From: Modestobacter versicolor
GTDB taxonomy: Bacteria > Actinomycetota > Actinomycetes > Mycobacteriales > Geodermatophilaceae
Length of the DNA stretch: 64,000 bases
Assembly (NCBI RefSeq): GCF_014195485.1
Contig: NZ_JACIBU010000001.1
Span: 1,612,001 to 1,676,000 of the forward strand
Direction of reading: 5' to 3'
Part shown: one piece after another, positions 19,378 through 28,278 of the stretch
How positions within the stretch are numbered: position 1 is the first letter of the stretch
How the letters are laid out: every line of letters starts with the position of its first letter
Notes under the pieces: generated by a model
What the model saw: the letters and a program-made list of their open reading frames with translations, nothing else
Database searches by the model: none
What the model was told of the DNA's origin: nothing
Made by a program: the position numbers and the translations under genes

Positions 19378-19842
19378 GTGCCCATTCACCACAACGCGAT
19401 CCCTGGTGCGCTGCAGACGGACCAGTACGCGCCGGCGTACCTGGCGCTGGTCTCGAACGCGATGTCGTGGGGTACGTCGATGCTGCTCCGGGAGTCGTTC
19501 GGGATCGGGCTGAACGACTGGCGGGTGATCGCAGCCCTGGCCATGCGGCCGGGCCTGACCTCGGGTGGGCTGACCCAGCTGCTGGGGCTGACCAAGTCGG
19601 TCGTGAGCCGGAGCACGACGGCGCTGATCGACTCGGGCCTGGTCGGCAGCGAGGAGCCCGACGGCACGCGGTGCCTCTACCTGACCGACCAGGGGGCGGA
19701 CGTGTACGAACGCGTGCTGCCGGCCGCGCGCGAGCGCCAGGAGACGCTCCTGGCCGGGTTCACTCCGCAGGAGCGCGCCGAGCTGATGGGCTACCTGATG
19801 CGCATGTACCGGAACCTGAAGCCCCCGACGTCTCCGGAGTGA
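19378..19842 (+). CDS. MarR-family transcriptional regulator
   Basis: The 154-residue protein has the MarR winged-helix layout: an N-terminal dimer helix, RVIAALAMRPGLTSGGLTQLLG and LTKSVVSRSTTALIDSGLV as helix-turn-helix, the wing GTRCLYLTDQG and C-terminal dimer helices. The GTG at 19378 has GGAAGGA ten bases upstream. It is divergent from the esterase-monooxygenase operon across a 117-base gap containing a palindrome. It probably represses that operon and itself until a substrate-like ligand binds. Confidence 0.88.
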   Translation: MPIHHNAIPGALQTDQYAPAYLALVSNAMSWGTSMLLRESFGIGLNDWRVIAALAMRPGLTSGGLTQLLGLTKSVVSRSTTALIDSGLVGSEEPDGTRCLYLTDQGADVYERVLPAARERQETLLAGFTPQERAELMGYLMRMYRNLKPPTSPE

Positions 19843-20049
19843 TCTCCGTCCGTCGCCCGAAGGGCCGGTGAGCCAGGGGCAGCGGCGGGAGTGGTCTGTC
19901 GTCGCCGACGAACGCCCAGCCGGAGGTTCTGGCCGGCCGACCACGACACGTCCCCGCCGCCCCGTCCAGAGTCGGGGTCGACCGGACGGGACGCCGTCAT
20001 GACGGGCAGCTCCGCCGGCGACCGTTCCGCCCACCTCCGGAGGACCACC

Positions 20050-21435
20050 GTGACCGAGGACCTGCAGGCCGAGCTCGACGCGCTGTCGGCGGAACTGGGC
20101 GTCACCGGGGTGGCGGCGGGCATCTGGCACGAGGGGCGGGAGAGCTACGCCTTCACCGGCGTGACCAGCGTGACGAACCCGCTGCCGGTCGACGAGCGCA
20201 CGCTGTTCCAGTTCGGCTCGACCGGGAAGACGTTCACCGCCACGGCGATCATGCTGCTGGTGCAGGACGGCCGCGTGGACCTGCATGCACCGGTGCGCAC
20301 CTACGTGCCGGAGTTCAAGACCAAGCAACCCGACGTCGCCGAGCAGGTGACCGTCCTGCAGCTCCTTAACCACACCGCCGGCTGGGACGGCGACTTCTTC
20401 GCCGACACCGGTAACGGCGACGACGCCCTGGCGAACTACGTCGCCCGGATGGTCGAGCTGGACCAGGTGACCCCGCTCGGCGCGACGGTCAGCTACAACA
20501 ACGCCTCGCTGGCCCTGGCCGGTCGCGTGATCGAGAGGGTCACCGGCAGCACCTTCGAGCAGGCGATGCGCGACCTCGTGCTCGATCCGCTGGGGCTGGC
20601 GGACACCCTCTCCTTCCCCGGCCAGATCATGACCCGCCGGTTCGCCGTCGGGCACACCCGTGCCGACGACGGCACCGTGACGGTCAACGAGCCGTGGGCG
20701 CTCCCCCGCGCCGTCACCGCCGCGGGCGGCATGTCCGCCACCGCCGCCGACCAGCTGGCCTGGGCCCGGTTCCACCTCAGCGGCGGCACGGCGCTCGACG
20801 GCTCCCGGGTGCTCTCCGAGGAGCTGGTGCGGCTGATGCAGCAGCCGACGGCCGATATGCGGGGCAGCGCGCTGGGCGACGCCGTCGGCATCAGCTGGCT
20901 GCTGCGCGAGGTCGACGGGGTGCAGCTGGTCGGCCACGGCGGCACGACCAACGGGCAGTACTCGGACTTCACGATGGTGCCGGCTCGGGACTTCGCGGTT
21001 CTCAGCATGACCAACAGCGGTCCGAACGGCTCCGAGCTCAACACCCGGCTCACCAGGTGGGCGCTCGAGCACCACCTCGGCGTCCGAGAGACCGATCCGC
21101 AGCCCCTGGTGCTCGGCGACGACGCCCTCACCGTCTACGCCGGTCGCTACGAGACCGTCGCCAGCATCGCCGAGGTCACCGTGGAGGCCGGGCAGCTGGT
21201 CGTCACCTCGTGGGCCAAGGCGGCGATGACCGCGGCCCTGGGCGACAAGGCCGAGGAGAAGAGGCGCATGCCGTTGACCCTCGTCGCCGGTGAGCGCGAC
21301 CCCTTTGTCATCTCCGAGGGGCCGGGCAAGGGGATGCGGGGCTACTTCGCCCGGGACGACGCGGGACGGCTGCTGGGCATGCACTTCGGCGGACGGTTGG
21401 CGTCCCGTGTCGGTGCCGCGCAGGTACCGGCCTGA
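20050..21435 (+). CDS. Serine hydrolase, beta-lactamase/class C family
   Basis: The 461-residue protein has the penicillin-binding fold motifs: Ser57-x-x-Lys60 in FGSTGKTF, Tyr149-Asn-Asn151 in the second motif and GHGGTTNG in place of KTG near residue 298. A C-terminal beta domain follows. There is no signal peptide, so it is a cytoplasmic esterase, peptidase or amidase rather than a classical beta-lactamase. GTG at 20050 is chosen because GGAGGA lies five bases upstream. A longer reading exists but contains low-complexity sequence. Confidence 0.85.
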   Translation: MTEDLQAELDALSAELGVTGVAAGIWHEGRESYAFTGVTSVTNPLPVDERTLFQFGSTGKTFTATAIMLLVQDGRVDLHAPVRTYVPEFKTKQPDVAEQVTVLQLLNHTAGWDGDFFADTGNGDDALANYVARMVELDQVTPLGATVSYNNASLALAGRVIERVTGSTFEQAMRDLVLDPLGLADTLSFPGQIMTRRFAVGHTRADDGTVTVNEPWALPRAVTAAGGMSATAADQLAWARFHLSGGTALDGSRVLSEELVRLMQQPTADMRGSALGDAVGISWLLREVDGVQLVGHGGTTNGQYSDFTMVPARDFAVLSMTNSGPNGSELNTRLTRWALEHHLGVRETDPQPLVLGDDALTVYAGRYETVASIAEVTVEAGQLVVTSWAKAAMTAALGDKAEEKRRMPLTLVAGERDPFVISEGPGKGMRGYFARDDAGRLLGMHFGGRLASRVGAAQVPA

Positions 21436-21550
21436 CCGCTGCCTGCAGAGGGCCTTCTACGCCGGACCTCGGCGCGGACCAGGTCTGGTCGCCAGGAAGC
21501 CGGGCGCGCGCCGGGACGTCACCGCTGGGCAGCATGCCCGGACATGACGA

Positions 21551-21586
21551 AGGCCTCCGACCAGCATTTCTGCTGGCCAGAGGCCT
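21551..21586 (-). terminator. Hairpin terminator, ancestral copy downstream of the tRNA-Asn site
   Basis: Two 16-base arms (21551-21566 and 21571-21586) pair around a TTTC loop, with two wobble or mismatch positions. In the orientation of the tRNA fragment at 21591-21627 it lies directly downstream, so it was probably the original terminator of the tRNA gene before the island inserted. A near copy lies at 33088-33123 at the other island end. Confidence 0.65.
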
Positions 21587-21590
21587 GAGC

Positions 21591-21627
21591 TGCTCCCTCG
21601 ATAGGACTTGAACCTATAACCCTGCGA
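21591..21627 (-). repeat. Left attachment site: duplicated 3' part of tRNA-Asn (attL-like)
   Basis: These 37 bases are identical to 33128-33164, the 3' part of the intact tRNA-Asn. They cover the acceptor 3' strand, the T arm and the 3' strand of the anticodon stem; identity stops at the anticodon loop. Left of it the identity continues imperfectly to 21541 (about 79 of 87 positions match 33078-33164). This is the expected left end of an element inserted by a tyrosine recombinase into the tRNA gene. Confidence 0.88.
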
Positions 21628-22007
21628 ATTGATCTTGGACCGGTGGCTCGCGTTTGCAGGAGTGTATTACCGCAGCTCAGCGGCTTGCTGATCTTTGCTT
21701 CGGCGAAAGAAAAACTGAAATTAACGACCATATTGGATGCCTAGGGAGTGCCTGCCGCCACCGCTGCGACGCCGAAGCACACGACGGCGCGTCGATCGAC
21801 TGGGACTGCCGGGGCGTCCGCGATCGCGTCACGTTGAAACCCGCAGGGAACGGCTTAGGCACGGTGTGGGTCGCTCCGGCGAGGCTGCAGCGTCACGGGT
21901 AAGGGGTCAACCGAACCAGGGGCAGTCCCGACTGGTGCATCGATCAGTGGACCGTCTTGACGGTCTACTGAGAACGCAGAAGCGGGTCAATACTCGACCT
22001 CGCTGCC
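21628..22007. other. Gene-less stretch at the left island end
   Basis: No convincing gene is seen. Short frames here have no ribosome site, no family similarity and poor codon bias. A locally AT-rich patch lies around 21700-21735, just inside the attachment site, where recombinase arm-type or host-factor sites might sit. No clear repeats were found. Confidence 0.4.
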
Positions 22008-22562
22008 CTAGCGGGCGGCCAGGTCATCCAATAGGGCTGGGATGAGCGCCTCGAACCCGGCGACGTCCCCCTTGCCGGGCAGCAGGATCGGCTTGTCGAT
22101 CCCCTTGTATGTAAGGGTAAGTACTGCGAGGCGAGGCCACGACCAGTCGTTGTCCCTCAAGCCCGCGCTCCACTCGTTCCCACCGTTGAGCACTTGACCG
22201 TCGGCGTCGGCGGATGGCAGCTCTAACGCCGCGAGTGCGCTGCGCGGGACGATCTGGACGCTCACCCGTGCGGCTTCGTGGTCCTCGAAGTCGCTCGGTT
22301 GCACGCCGGGTGCGAGGCAGACAACCTCGTCGAAGCGGACCACCGCCAAGTGACGTTCGGTCCAGACATGCAGGTCGCCGCTGGCGGCGAACCTTCGGGT
22401 GTACTCGGCTGCGATCTGGACGAAACGCAGTTTCTCCGATTGCAGTAGCAGCGCGAGGCGCGCGTACAGGTGCGGATAGATGTACTGCCCCTCCAGGTGC
22501 TTCTCCACCCGGTCTGCCAGCTGGCTGGCCCACACCATCCGGTGATCCTGTTCGTCGGTCAC
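22008..22562 (-). CDS. Island protein of unknown function, 184 residues
   Basis: The GTG at 22562 is preceded by AAGGAG at six-base spacing, which strongly supports a real start. The product has a helical first half (VWASQLADRVEKHL, then LYARLALLLQSEKLRFVQIA) and a beta-rich second half with several Trp residues. No membrane segment or catalytic motif is visible. It is the leftmost gene of the island and reads toward the left attachment site. I do not recognise the family. Confidence 0.65.
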   Translation of the reverse strand: MTDEQDHRMVWASQLADRVEKHLEGQYIYPHLYARLALLLQSEKLRFVQIAAEYTRRFAASGDLHVWTERHLAVVRFDEVVCLAPGVQPSDFEDHEAARVSVQIVPRSALAALELPSADADGQVLNGGNEWSAGLRDNDWSWPRLAVLTLTYKGIDKPILLPGKGDVAGFEALIPALLDDLAAR

Positions 22563-23485
22563 GACTGCTCCTTCTGTTGGGGCTCATAGAGTTATCAGCG
22601 GCCACCGACAGAACCGACCGTGAGGCGGCCATGGTCAGCGCCCGCGGTGGGAAGTACGGCTACGTTTCCGTCGGCTTCAGGATCTGCACCGGCGCTGCGC
22701 CGGCACGGCATGACGAAGCGGCAGGCCGCCGAGATCGCGAACGCCGGCACCAGCCACGCGAAGAAATGATCGTGGCCCGCCGTGCCACCCGCACCCGCTG
22801 GAGACCACCGGCCAGGAGCTTCGCGAGCTCGCCGAGGCACTGCCTTACACCCGTGACCCGCTGTGGCGGGAGATCCGCTACAGGCGCGCCGACGGGGCGC
22901 TCGGCGCCGACTGCTGATTGTCAAGGAGACCACCGGAGGGGCTGACCTGTGCCCATGCCCTCCTCCGGCGCATTGTGGCCCTCAAGCAGCTCGAGCACAT
23001 TACTCCGGCGCTCGCCCAGTGGTCAGCTTGGTACGCTGGCGACACCGACTATGTCGACGAGGTGTACCGCCCCCGAGCCTCGACCGGCCGGCGCAGTACC
23101 GCGCCAGCATGCCACGAATTTCGCTGGCCTCCTAAGCACGACCGGCGACCGAATGCGCATCGGCGGCCGTGATCGCGGCGAGTTGCTCGACGGGGTCCAA
23201 CGTCAGGCTGGGGAGGTAACAGCGGCCTTGATCCGCCTGAAAGTCACGCCCCGGTGCGGCCGGCGCTGTGCCTGACGGGTGACGCCCGACCCGCCAGGAT
23301 TCAAGTGGCCTCCGGCGTTCTGCTCACCACGCCCGAGACCGTGACCCCGATTGTCACACTGCCCCGCCTGCTCGACATAGACGCCCTGGCCCGAATTGCC
23401 GATCTGCTCGCCGCCCCCCCCATTGAAAGGCCATGCCGGTCATTCTTGACCGAAGAATATACGCGGGCGGCCCCAGGGATGGGCG
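22563..23485. other. Decayed stretch with fragments of former genes
   Basis: No intact gene is supported. Short plus-strand pieces still look protein-like but are interrupted by stops and frame changes. One near 22801-22917 ends RYRRADGALGADC. One near 22980-23075 contains LEHITPALAQWSAWYAGD, which resembles the start of some actinophage portal proteins. One at 23215-23490 contains PETVTPIVTLPRLLDIDALA. I read the region as remnants of older cargo, with identities uncertain. Confidence 0.4.
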
Positions 23486-25114
23486 TCATCTAGCTTCTGC
23501 CGCAAGTGCTGAGCTGATGTCCGCTGCGAAGTTGTCGCGGTCCACATCGTCAAGCACATCGCGGACCCAGACGTCAATGATCGCGTCTTGCACTTGACTC
23601 GACCTCAGGCGGTCTCCCAGACCTTCAGCAGTGCGACGAATCCACGTGTGATGGTCGGGCAACTGCATCGCGTCATCTTTGGCATCCAGAAGCTGACCCA
23701 GCCTGACGCCCAGTCGCTCCGCGATCGCAGCCCAGTGATTGTCATCAAGCGCCGTAAACATCTCCTTTTCAGGCGCCTTTGCGCCAGGCAACCGAAGACA
23801 ACCGGGCGCGACACTCTGGTCAGCATCGAGAATGCCCAGACCAGGGGCGGCCATTTTTCTGCTGCTCAAGAGCGCGCCCAGCGTCGTCACTGTGGACGCG
23901 GGACCTACAGGGATTATGGCGACCCGGCCAAGCAAGTCTTGATGCACTGACTGACGAATGATGGCGTCAGTCATCGCGACAGCGATATCATCTTCACAGT
24001 AGAGCGTCAACTCGGGATGCTCGTAGTCATCCATCATGGACATGGCGTACTCCGGTGTCACCCCGTAGATTATTTCCCGAGTACCGTCGCGTTGCGGTTG
24101 AATGAAGACCCGAGCCTCAATAGGCAGTTGCTCCAGTATGTATGGAGAGTGAGTCGACACTACAATTTGCAAGTTCCTGTCCGCCGCTAATGCGATCAGC
24201 TCGATCATCAGGCGGCGTTGTGATCGCGGATGCAGTGAGGCTTCGACCTCATCGATCAGGATCAGCGAGTAGTGGGGAACGCCTTCCAGGAGCGCGATGA
24301 GGTCAGTGGTGGCGTCCTCACCAGCGCCCTGATGGTAATTCGAGTAAGTCAGGCCATCGCGACTGACGATACCGACCTGCTTGCCTTGCTCGTCCTTGAC
24401 AACGGATCCTGAATCATACTTCCGATGCAGGATTCGAGACAGGATCCCACGGAAGTTGTCGGATAAATGCGTTTCTCCAGCCCTCTCGGCTAGCTCCACT
24501 CTGGCGAGTCGGCCGTAACCAATCAACGTGTCGATTGGCTGCGTTCTGGAAACATCGAGAAAATAGACCGGCCGCTCTGGCCTTTCAGGCATGCCGCGCC
24601 AACGCTTCGTTGGCTTGCTTAGTTTGTGCCTGGTTGCGGGGGCGTCGCCCCGCCTAATCGCAAACTCCAACCAGACACCTTGAACCGTTTCCCACGGAGT
24701 TGTCGGGAAGAAGTCATCGGGCGAAAAGGTCTGTGCTCCCTTCACATGGGCGCTTTCGGGAGATCTGTAGGCAGTGGCGGCCGCCTTCAGAACCGTGCTT
24801 TTCCCAGACCCATTGGCCCCCGCGATGGCAACCACTGGGAACCTAAATTCGATCCAGTCTCCCTGCCATCCACGAAGCCCTTGGCCGCCGTCAGTTGGCC
24901 CCAGCCATACACCATCGAGGAATTGCACCCACCCTTTTTTCCCGTAAGGCGAGGTTGCCCACGCAGAGCGCAGCTGTTGGAGAGGTCCTGATTCCGGTCG
25001 CACCACCTCCCCAGTATCCCACCTCCGGAGGTGCATCACCTCCAGCTGTCCCGCTGCTTGAAGCGCCCCGGCACTGATTTGCTGCTCGTCGAGTGAGGCC
25101 AGCTCGAGGACCAC
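23486..25114 (-). CDS. ABC-type ATPase with C-terminal TOPRIM-like domain (OLD-like), candidate defence nuclease
   Basis: The 542-residue protein has Walker A GANGSGKST at 99-107, a signature-like SNYHQGAGE near 258-266, Walker B LILIDEVEASLHP at 284-296 and an H-loop STHSPY near 320. This is the SMC/RecF-like ATPase head of OLD and related defence proteins. A following domain has an acidic start (LYCEDD, Glu374) and GILDADQS with Asp430 and Asp432, which fits a TOPRIM metal site. The expected activity is nucleotide-gated DNA or RNA cleavage during phage attack. No Gabija or Septu partner is adjacent. The start is uncertain: GTG at 25114 or ATG at 25036. Confidence 0.78.
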   Translation of the reverse strand: MVLELASLDEQQISAGALQAAGQLEVMHLRRWDTGEVVRPESGPLQQLRSAWATSPYGKKGWVQFLDGVWLGPTDGGQGLRGWQGDWIEFRFPVVAIAGANGSGKSTVLKAAATAYRSPESAHVKGAQTFSPDDFFPTTPWETVQGVWLEFAIRRGDAPATRHKLSKPTKRWRGMPERPERPVYFLDVSRTQPIDTLIGYGRLARVELAERAGETHLSDNFRGILSRILHRKYDSGSVVKDEQGKQVGIVSRDGLTYSNYHQGAGEDATTDLIALLEGVPHYSLILIDEVEASLHPRSQRRLMIELIALAADRNLQIVVSTHSPYILEQLPIEARVFIQPQRDGTREIIYGVTPEYAMSMMDDYEHPELTLYCEDDIAVAMTDAIIRQSVHQDLLGRVAIIPVGPASTVTTLGALLSSRKMAAPGLGILDADQSVAPGCLRLPGAKAPEKEMFTALDDNHWAAIAERLGVRLGQLLDAKDDAMQLPDHHTWIRRTAEGLGDRLRSSQVQDAIIDVWVRDVLDDVDRDNFAADISSALAAEAR

Positions 25115-25510
25115 TGAAGGCTTCCGCGCCTCTCCCGCCTACCGGCAGTGGCGCCAGCAGCTCCATCATTTTTACGACCGATTCCCCACCGTCGAGCACT
25201 TGCCAGTGGCTCCTGCATGCGACCCGGCTGAGCCTGACAGTGCTGAGGTTCGTCTCGGCGTGGCCGTCGGATGACATTCGAGGACCTTGCATTGGAGGTC
25301 GGCTCGGTCCCGCCCCGACCCGGCGGTGTGCCCGCACGCTCGTCGTCGTCTTTCGCCCCCCTGGAGCCTGCGCTCCGTCATCGGCCCGATGGGGCCGGCC
25401 GAGGGCGGGGCCCGGGGGCGGGGCCCGGGGGCGGAGCCCGAAGCTTGAGGGCTCGGGCTCCGTCCTGGGCGGTGGTTCCGACTCGGTCTGCGGTTGCGGC
25501 CGGTGGCGGC
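25115..25510. other. Gene-less stretch containing a 13-bp GC-rich tandem repeat
   Basis: No gene is convincing here. Open frames on both strands are low-complexity (Pro/Arg/Gly-rich) and have no ribosome sites. The stretch separates two minus-strand genes and may hold the promoter of the ATPase gene. Its one distinctive element is the tandem repeat at 25403-25441. Confidence 0.4.
25403..25441. repeat. Three tandem copies of a 13-bp GC-rich unit
   Basis: GGGCGGGGCCCGG occurs at 25403-25415 and 25416-25428, with a third copy at 25429-25441 carrying two changes. The guanine runs could form a quadruplex, and the unit is partly self-complementary. It is intergenic. Function unknown. Confidence 0.75.
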
Positions 25511-25675
25511 TTAGCTGCCCCACCAGTGCTCGATCACCGAGCTCAGGATCCGCGCGGCGATGACGCGCCCCATGGTCGGCGCGGCGGTCGCGAGGAGCCG
25601 CCGCACACGCTCGGACGGTCTGCGGGGTGGTTGCTCTTGGCCTCCGGGGCCATGGGTGGAACGGGGCTCGGTCAT
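25511..25675 (-). CDS. Small basic island protein, 54 residues
   Basis: An ATG at 25675 has GGAG six bases upstream, so translation is plausible. The N-terminal half is polar and Pro/Arg-rich. The C-terminal half is an amphipathic helix with several Arg and Ile/Leu residues, ending in Trp-Trp-Gly-Ser. It starts 74 bases after the stop of the 512-residue protein gene on the same strand, so the two may form an operon. No family is recognised. Confidence 0.45.
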   Translation of the reverse strand: MTEPRSTHGPGGQEQPPRRPSERVRRLLATAAPTMGRVIAARILSSVIEHWWGS

Positions 25676-25749
25676 GTGCTTCTCCAGGGTCGACGGGATG
25701 TCGACTTCCAGGTTCAAGCGCGACGATCTCTGGCTCCTATCGGTGGATG

Positions 25750-27288
25750 TCACACTTCGTCGTGAAGGTCGGCCTGGCCCAGCCAGTAGGCCTGGCTCCC
25801 CGCGTAGCGCATGCTCTCTTCGAGTGCCCGGCGCTGGAGACTTCTCATTTCGTGGCCCAGCCATCGCAGTTGCTCTGTCGACGCTCCGGATGCCATGGCC
25901 TCGCGGACGGAGTCCACGTACCAGGTCCAGGTCGGCTGCACGATGAAGCACGGCAGCTGTGCACCTCTGGCGATCTTGGCGAAGCGCACGTGGTCGTGTG
26001 CCGCCGCCCGCAGGTCGTCCTCGACCCGGCTCGAGCGGAGGTTCCCGGCCAGCACACGGGAGACCTCCCGGTCGTTGTTCGCCTGCGCCTCGGCGATGAT
26101 GTCGTCCCGCTCGACGGAGGAGACAAACCCCAGCTCCCACGCCGTCGCTGCCGGAACCCGTGGGTGCCGGCCGGTGTCCTTGGTCTGCACCAGCACCAGC
26201 TCGACGAATTCAGCCGCGGAGATCTTGCCTGCGCCGGCGAGGAGGGCGTCGAAGCCGCGGACGGGCTGCCCGTCAGCGGTGTAGGGCCATAGAACGTGCC
26301 GCCCGCCGGAGGTCAGGCGTAGGACGCGGTTAGCCCCGACGTCGGCCAGCTCCTGGGGTGACGGGGTGGCGGCCTCGTCGATCACCCGTCCGTGCCAGTC
26401 GGCGGGTGTAGGCAGTTCCCACCCCGGGGGGTCGACCGTGAGCGGGGGACTTCCGGCCGTGGTCATCCAGTTCGTCAACAGCCCTAGGGCGAGGGCCCTC
26501 TCGGCTCGCCAGACCGCCGCCCCCCCACGACCTTGGAGGTCACGCGAGGAAGGCTCCAGTCCCGACAGCAGTCGGTGGTCGAGGTCGACGGTGAGCTCCA
26601 GGTCCCGCCGTAGTTTCTCAAAGTCGGCTCCCTGCTCCCACAGCAGGCGCCGGCCGCCCGAGGAGTTCCCGTCGGCCAGGAGGCCGCGGGCCAGGTGCAG
26701 GGCTGCGGTGAACCGCCAGGTGTCGTGCCAAGCGATCTGCCCGGTGCGCAGGATTACGGCGGTGGGATCGCTGCGCGGCCGACCGAGTACTACCTGCTGC
26801 TCGGCGTTGGTCAGCGTGGCCGCCACCGTGAGGCGCCACAGTCCTTGCGCTTCCCGGTGGGTCAGCAGAGGGGGGAGCCCGTCGAGGCCTTCGTCGACGA
26901 AGGGATGGGCCCGGGCGATAGCCGTCAGCACGGCGTCGGTCAACGGACGAGCGCTGTAGCTGTCGAAAGCTCGCGGGGCCTGTCCTGGTAGGAACAAGCT
27001 CATCGACGCCGCACGTCGGGCCACTTCCGGGTCCAGGCGTACCGGGAGTCGGACCCTGCCGTCCGGGGTCCGTCCCGGCGGGGCTGGCGGGTAGTGCAGC
27101 ACGGTCGAGATGTGGCTCAGGCGCTTCTGCGGCGGACGTGACGACTGGTCCAGCACGTGGGCGTCGAGCAGCTCGCGCGTCGCCCGCTCGCGCGAGACCC
27201 CCCGGGCACGGGCGACAGACTCCAGGGCGCCGCGGGCGCGTGCGGAGACCCGGATGCTGGTCTGGCGGAGCGTCCGGGGGCTGCCCAT
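25750..27288 (-). CDS. Island protein of unknown function with an RHH-like N-terminus, 512 residues
   Basis: The first 45 residues (TLRQTSIRVSARARGALESV, then ARGVSRERATRELLDAHV) resemble a ribbon-helix-helix DNA-binding unit of the CopG/Arc type. About 450 mostly helical residues follow, with many conserved-looking Trp and Arg residues and no recognised enzyme motif, membrane helix or zinc site. The ATG at 27288 is chosen because upstream residues are low-complexity. It is divergent from a zinc-finger gene, and two 20-bp tandem repeats lie in the shared upstream region. It might be a replication, partition or regulatory protein, but this is not shown. Confidence 0.6.
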   Translation of the reverse strand: MGSPRTLRQTSIRVSARARGALESVARARGVSRERATRELLDAHVLDQSSRPPQKRLSHISTVLHYPPAPPGRTPDGRVRLPVRLDPEVARRAASMSLFLPGQAPRAFDSYSARPLTDAVLTAIARAHPFVDEGLDGLPPLLTHREAQGLWRLTVAATLTNAEQQVVLGRPRSDPTAVILRTGQIAWHDTWRFTAALHLARGLLADGNSSGGRRLLWEQGADFEKLRRDLELTVDLDHRLLSGLEPSSRDLQGRGGAAVWRAERALALGLLTNWMTTAGSPPLTVDPPGWELPTPADWHGRVIDEAATPSPQELADVGANRVLRLTSGGRHVLWPYTADGQPVRGFDALLAGAGKISAAEFVELVLVQTKDTGRHPRVPAATAWELGFVSSVERDDIIAEAQANNDREVSRVLAGNLRSSRVEDDLRAAAHDHVRFAKIARGAQLPCFIVQPTWTWYVDSVREAMASGASTEQLRWLGHEMRSLQRRALEESMRYAGSQAYWLGQADLHDEV

Positions 27289-27657
27289 GAGGTCAGTGTT
27301 CCGCGGGGCCACGGTGACCGCAGCACCCCGAAGGGGCCTGCGACCACTCCCTTCCGCGGCTCTGGGCCGGGGTGACACCTCTCTACTTGCCCACTCATGG
27401 ATCTACCTGCCCACTCATGGAGATGCTGCGCCCTGTCCACCGACGTCAGGGGAACGCCAGGCTCGCAGCCCATCAGGCGGTCAACCGCCCCCTTCGCGAC
27501 CCACCCCGTGTCCACGAGGAACACGCGAACACAGGCCACCCCCCACCGACACACCGCTTGCACTCAGGCCTGTCGTCGCGTCGTAACGCATCGGGGTGAC
27601 GTCGACTGGGCATCCCGCCGGACGGTGACCAGTCTGAGCAGGCGGCGGAATGCATCG
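27289..27657. other. Divergent intergenic region with tandem repeats
   Basis: This stretch separates the RHH-like gene (minus) from the zinc-finger gene (plus). Frames here are Pro/Arg/Thr-rich and not protein-like. It contains the 20-bp tandem repeat at 27381-27420 and presumably both promoters. No further structure was found. Confidence 0.4.
27381..27420. repeat. Two head-to-tail 20-bp repeats, candidate RHH operator or iterons
   Basis: The unit ending TACTTGCCCACTCATGG at 27381-27400 is repeated immediately at 27401-27420 with two differences (positions 1 and 7 of the unit). It lies about 95 bases upstream of the gene for the protein with an RHH-like N-terminus. RHH proteins usually bind short direct repeats in their own promoters, so this is a candidate operator. 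It could also be an origin iteron. Confidence 0.55.
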
Positions 27658-28134
27658 ATGCGGTCTAAGGCGCAGCGCCGAGTAGCGCTGCTACGGGAGC
27701 GGCGGCCAAGCGCCTCACAATCCGGTGATCCCGCAGCAGATCCTGCGCACACGCTGGAGTCCGCCGTCCAGGCGCGGCGGCGCGCCGCGTCGACGTGCGG
27801 ATGGTGCGGCGATCCGATCACCGTCAAGGCAATGGGACGGCTCCCGAAGTGGTGCTCGGCCTCGTGCCGGCAGCGAGCTTGGGAGCAGGCCCGCGCCGCC
27901 GCCTCGGGACGCTCGGCGGTCCAAGTCGTCGAACGGCGCGTGGAGACGCCGGTGCCCCTCCCGCCGACCCGCCACGACTGGCCCGGCCTGCTCGGTGAGC
28001 TTGTCGCCCAGCTCGACACCGGCCGCATCTACAACCGCGACCTGAACGAGCTGTCCGCCGCCCTGACCGCGATCAGCGTCTCGATGACCCGCCGCCTCGA
28101 CATTCGCAGCCGGACGGCATCGCGCCCGCACTGA
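27658..28134 (+). CDS. Small zinc-ribbon-like protein of the island
   Basis: The 158-residue protein has a basic N-terminus and a treble-clef-like zinc site of four cysteines: Cys47 and Cys50 in CGWCG, then Cys66 and Cys70 in WCSASCRQRAWEQ. This pattern is common in small actinobacterial proteins near mobile elements. A C-terminal helical region follows. It may bind DNA or RNA, but no function is known. The ATG at 27658 follows GGCGGCGGAA. A longer upstream reading is low-complexity. Confidence 0.65.
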   Translation: MRSKAQRRVALLRERRPSASQSGDPAADPAHTLESAVQARRRAASTCGWCGDPITVKAMGRLPKWCSASCRQRAWEQARAAASGRSAVQVVERRVETPVPLPPTRHDWPGLLGELVAQLDTGRIYNRDLNELSAALTAISVSMTRRLDIRSRTASRPH

Positions 28135-28278
28135 GCACGCCGCCGGGGTGACGGGCCGCTCGGCCGGAGAAGACGCCGCCCAGTCCGATGTCACCCCACC
28201 CCTGTTGGCAGCAACCGCGCAACGCCAGCGCCTCCTCCAAGCGACCAGCGCCACTCGTCGTCATCACGAGGAGATGCC

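Noticed and set aside
21654-21902. Short plus-strand frame just inside the left island end
   Set aside because: No ribosome site, no similarity, and codon usage unlike the island genes.
27381-27420. Start of a CRISPR array
   Set aside because: Only two adjacent 20-bp units with no spacers and no cas genes.
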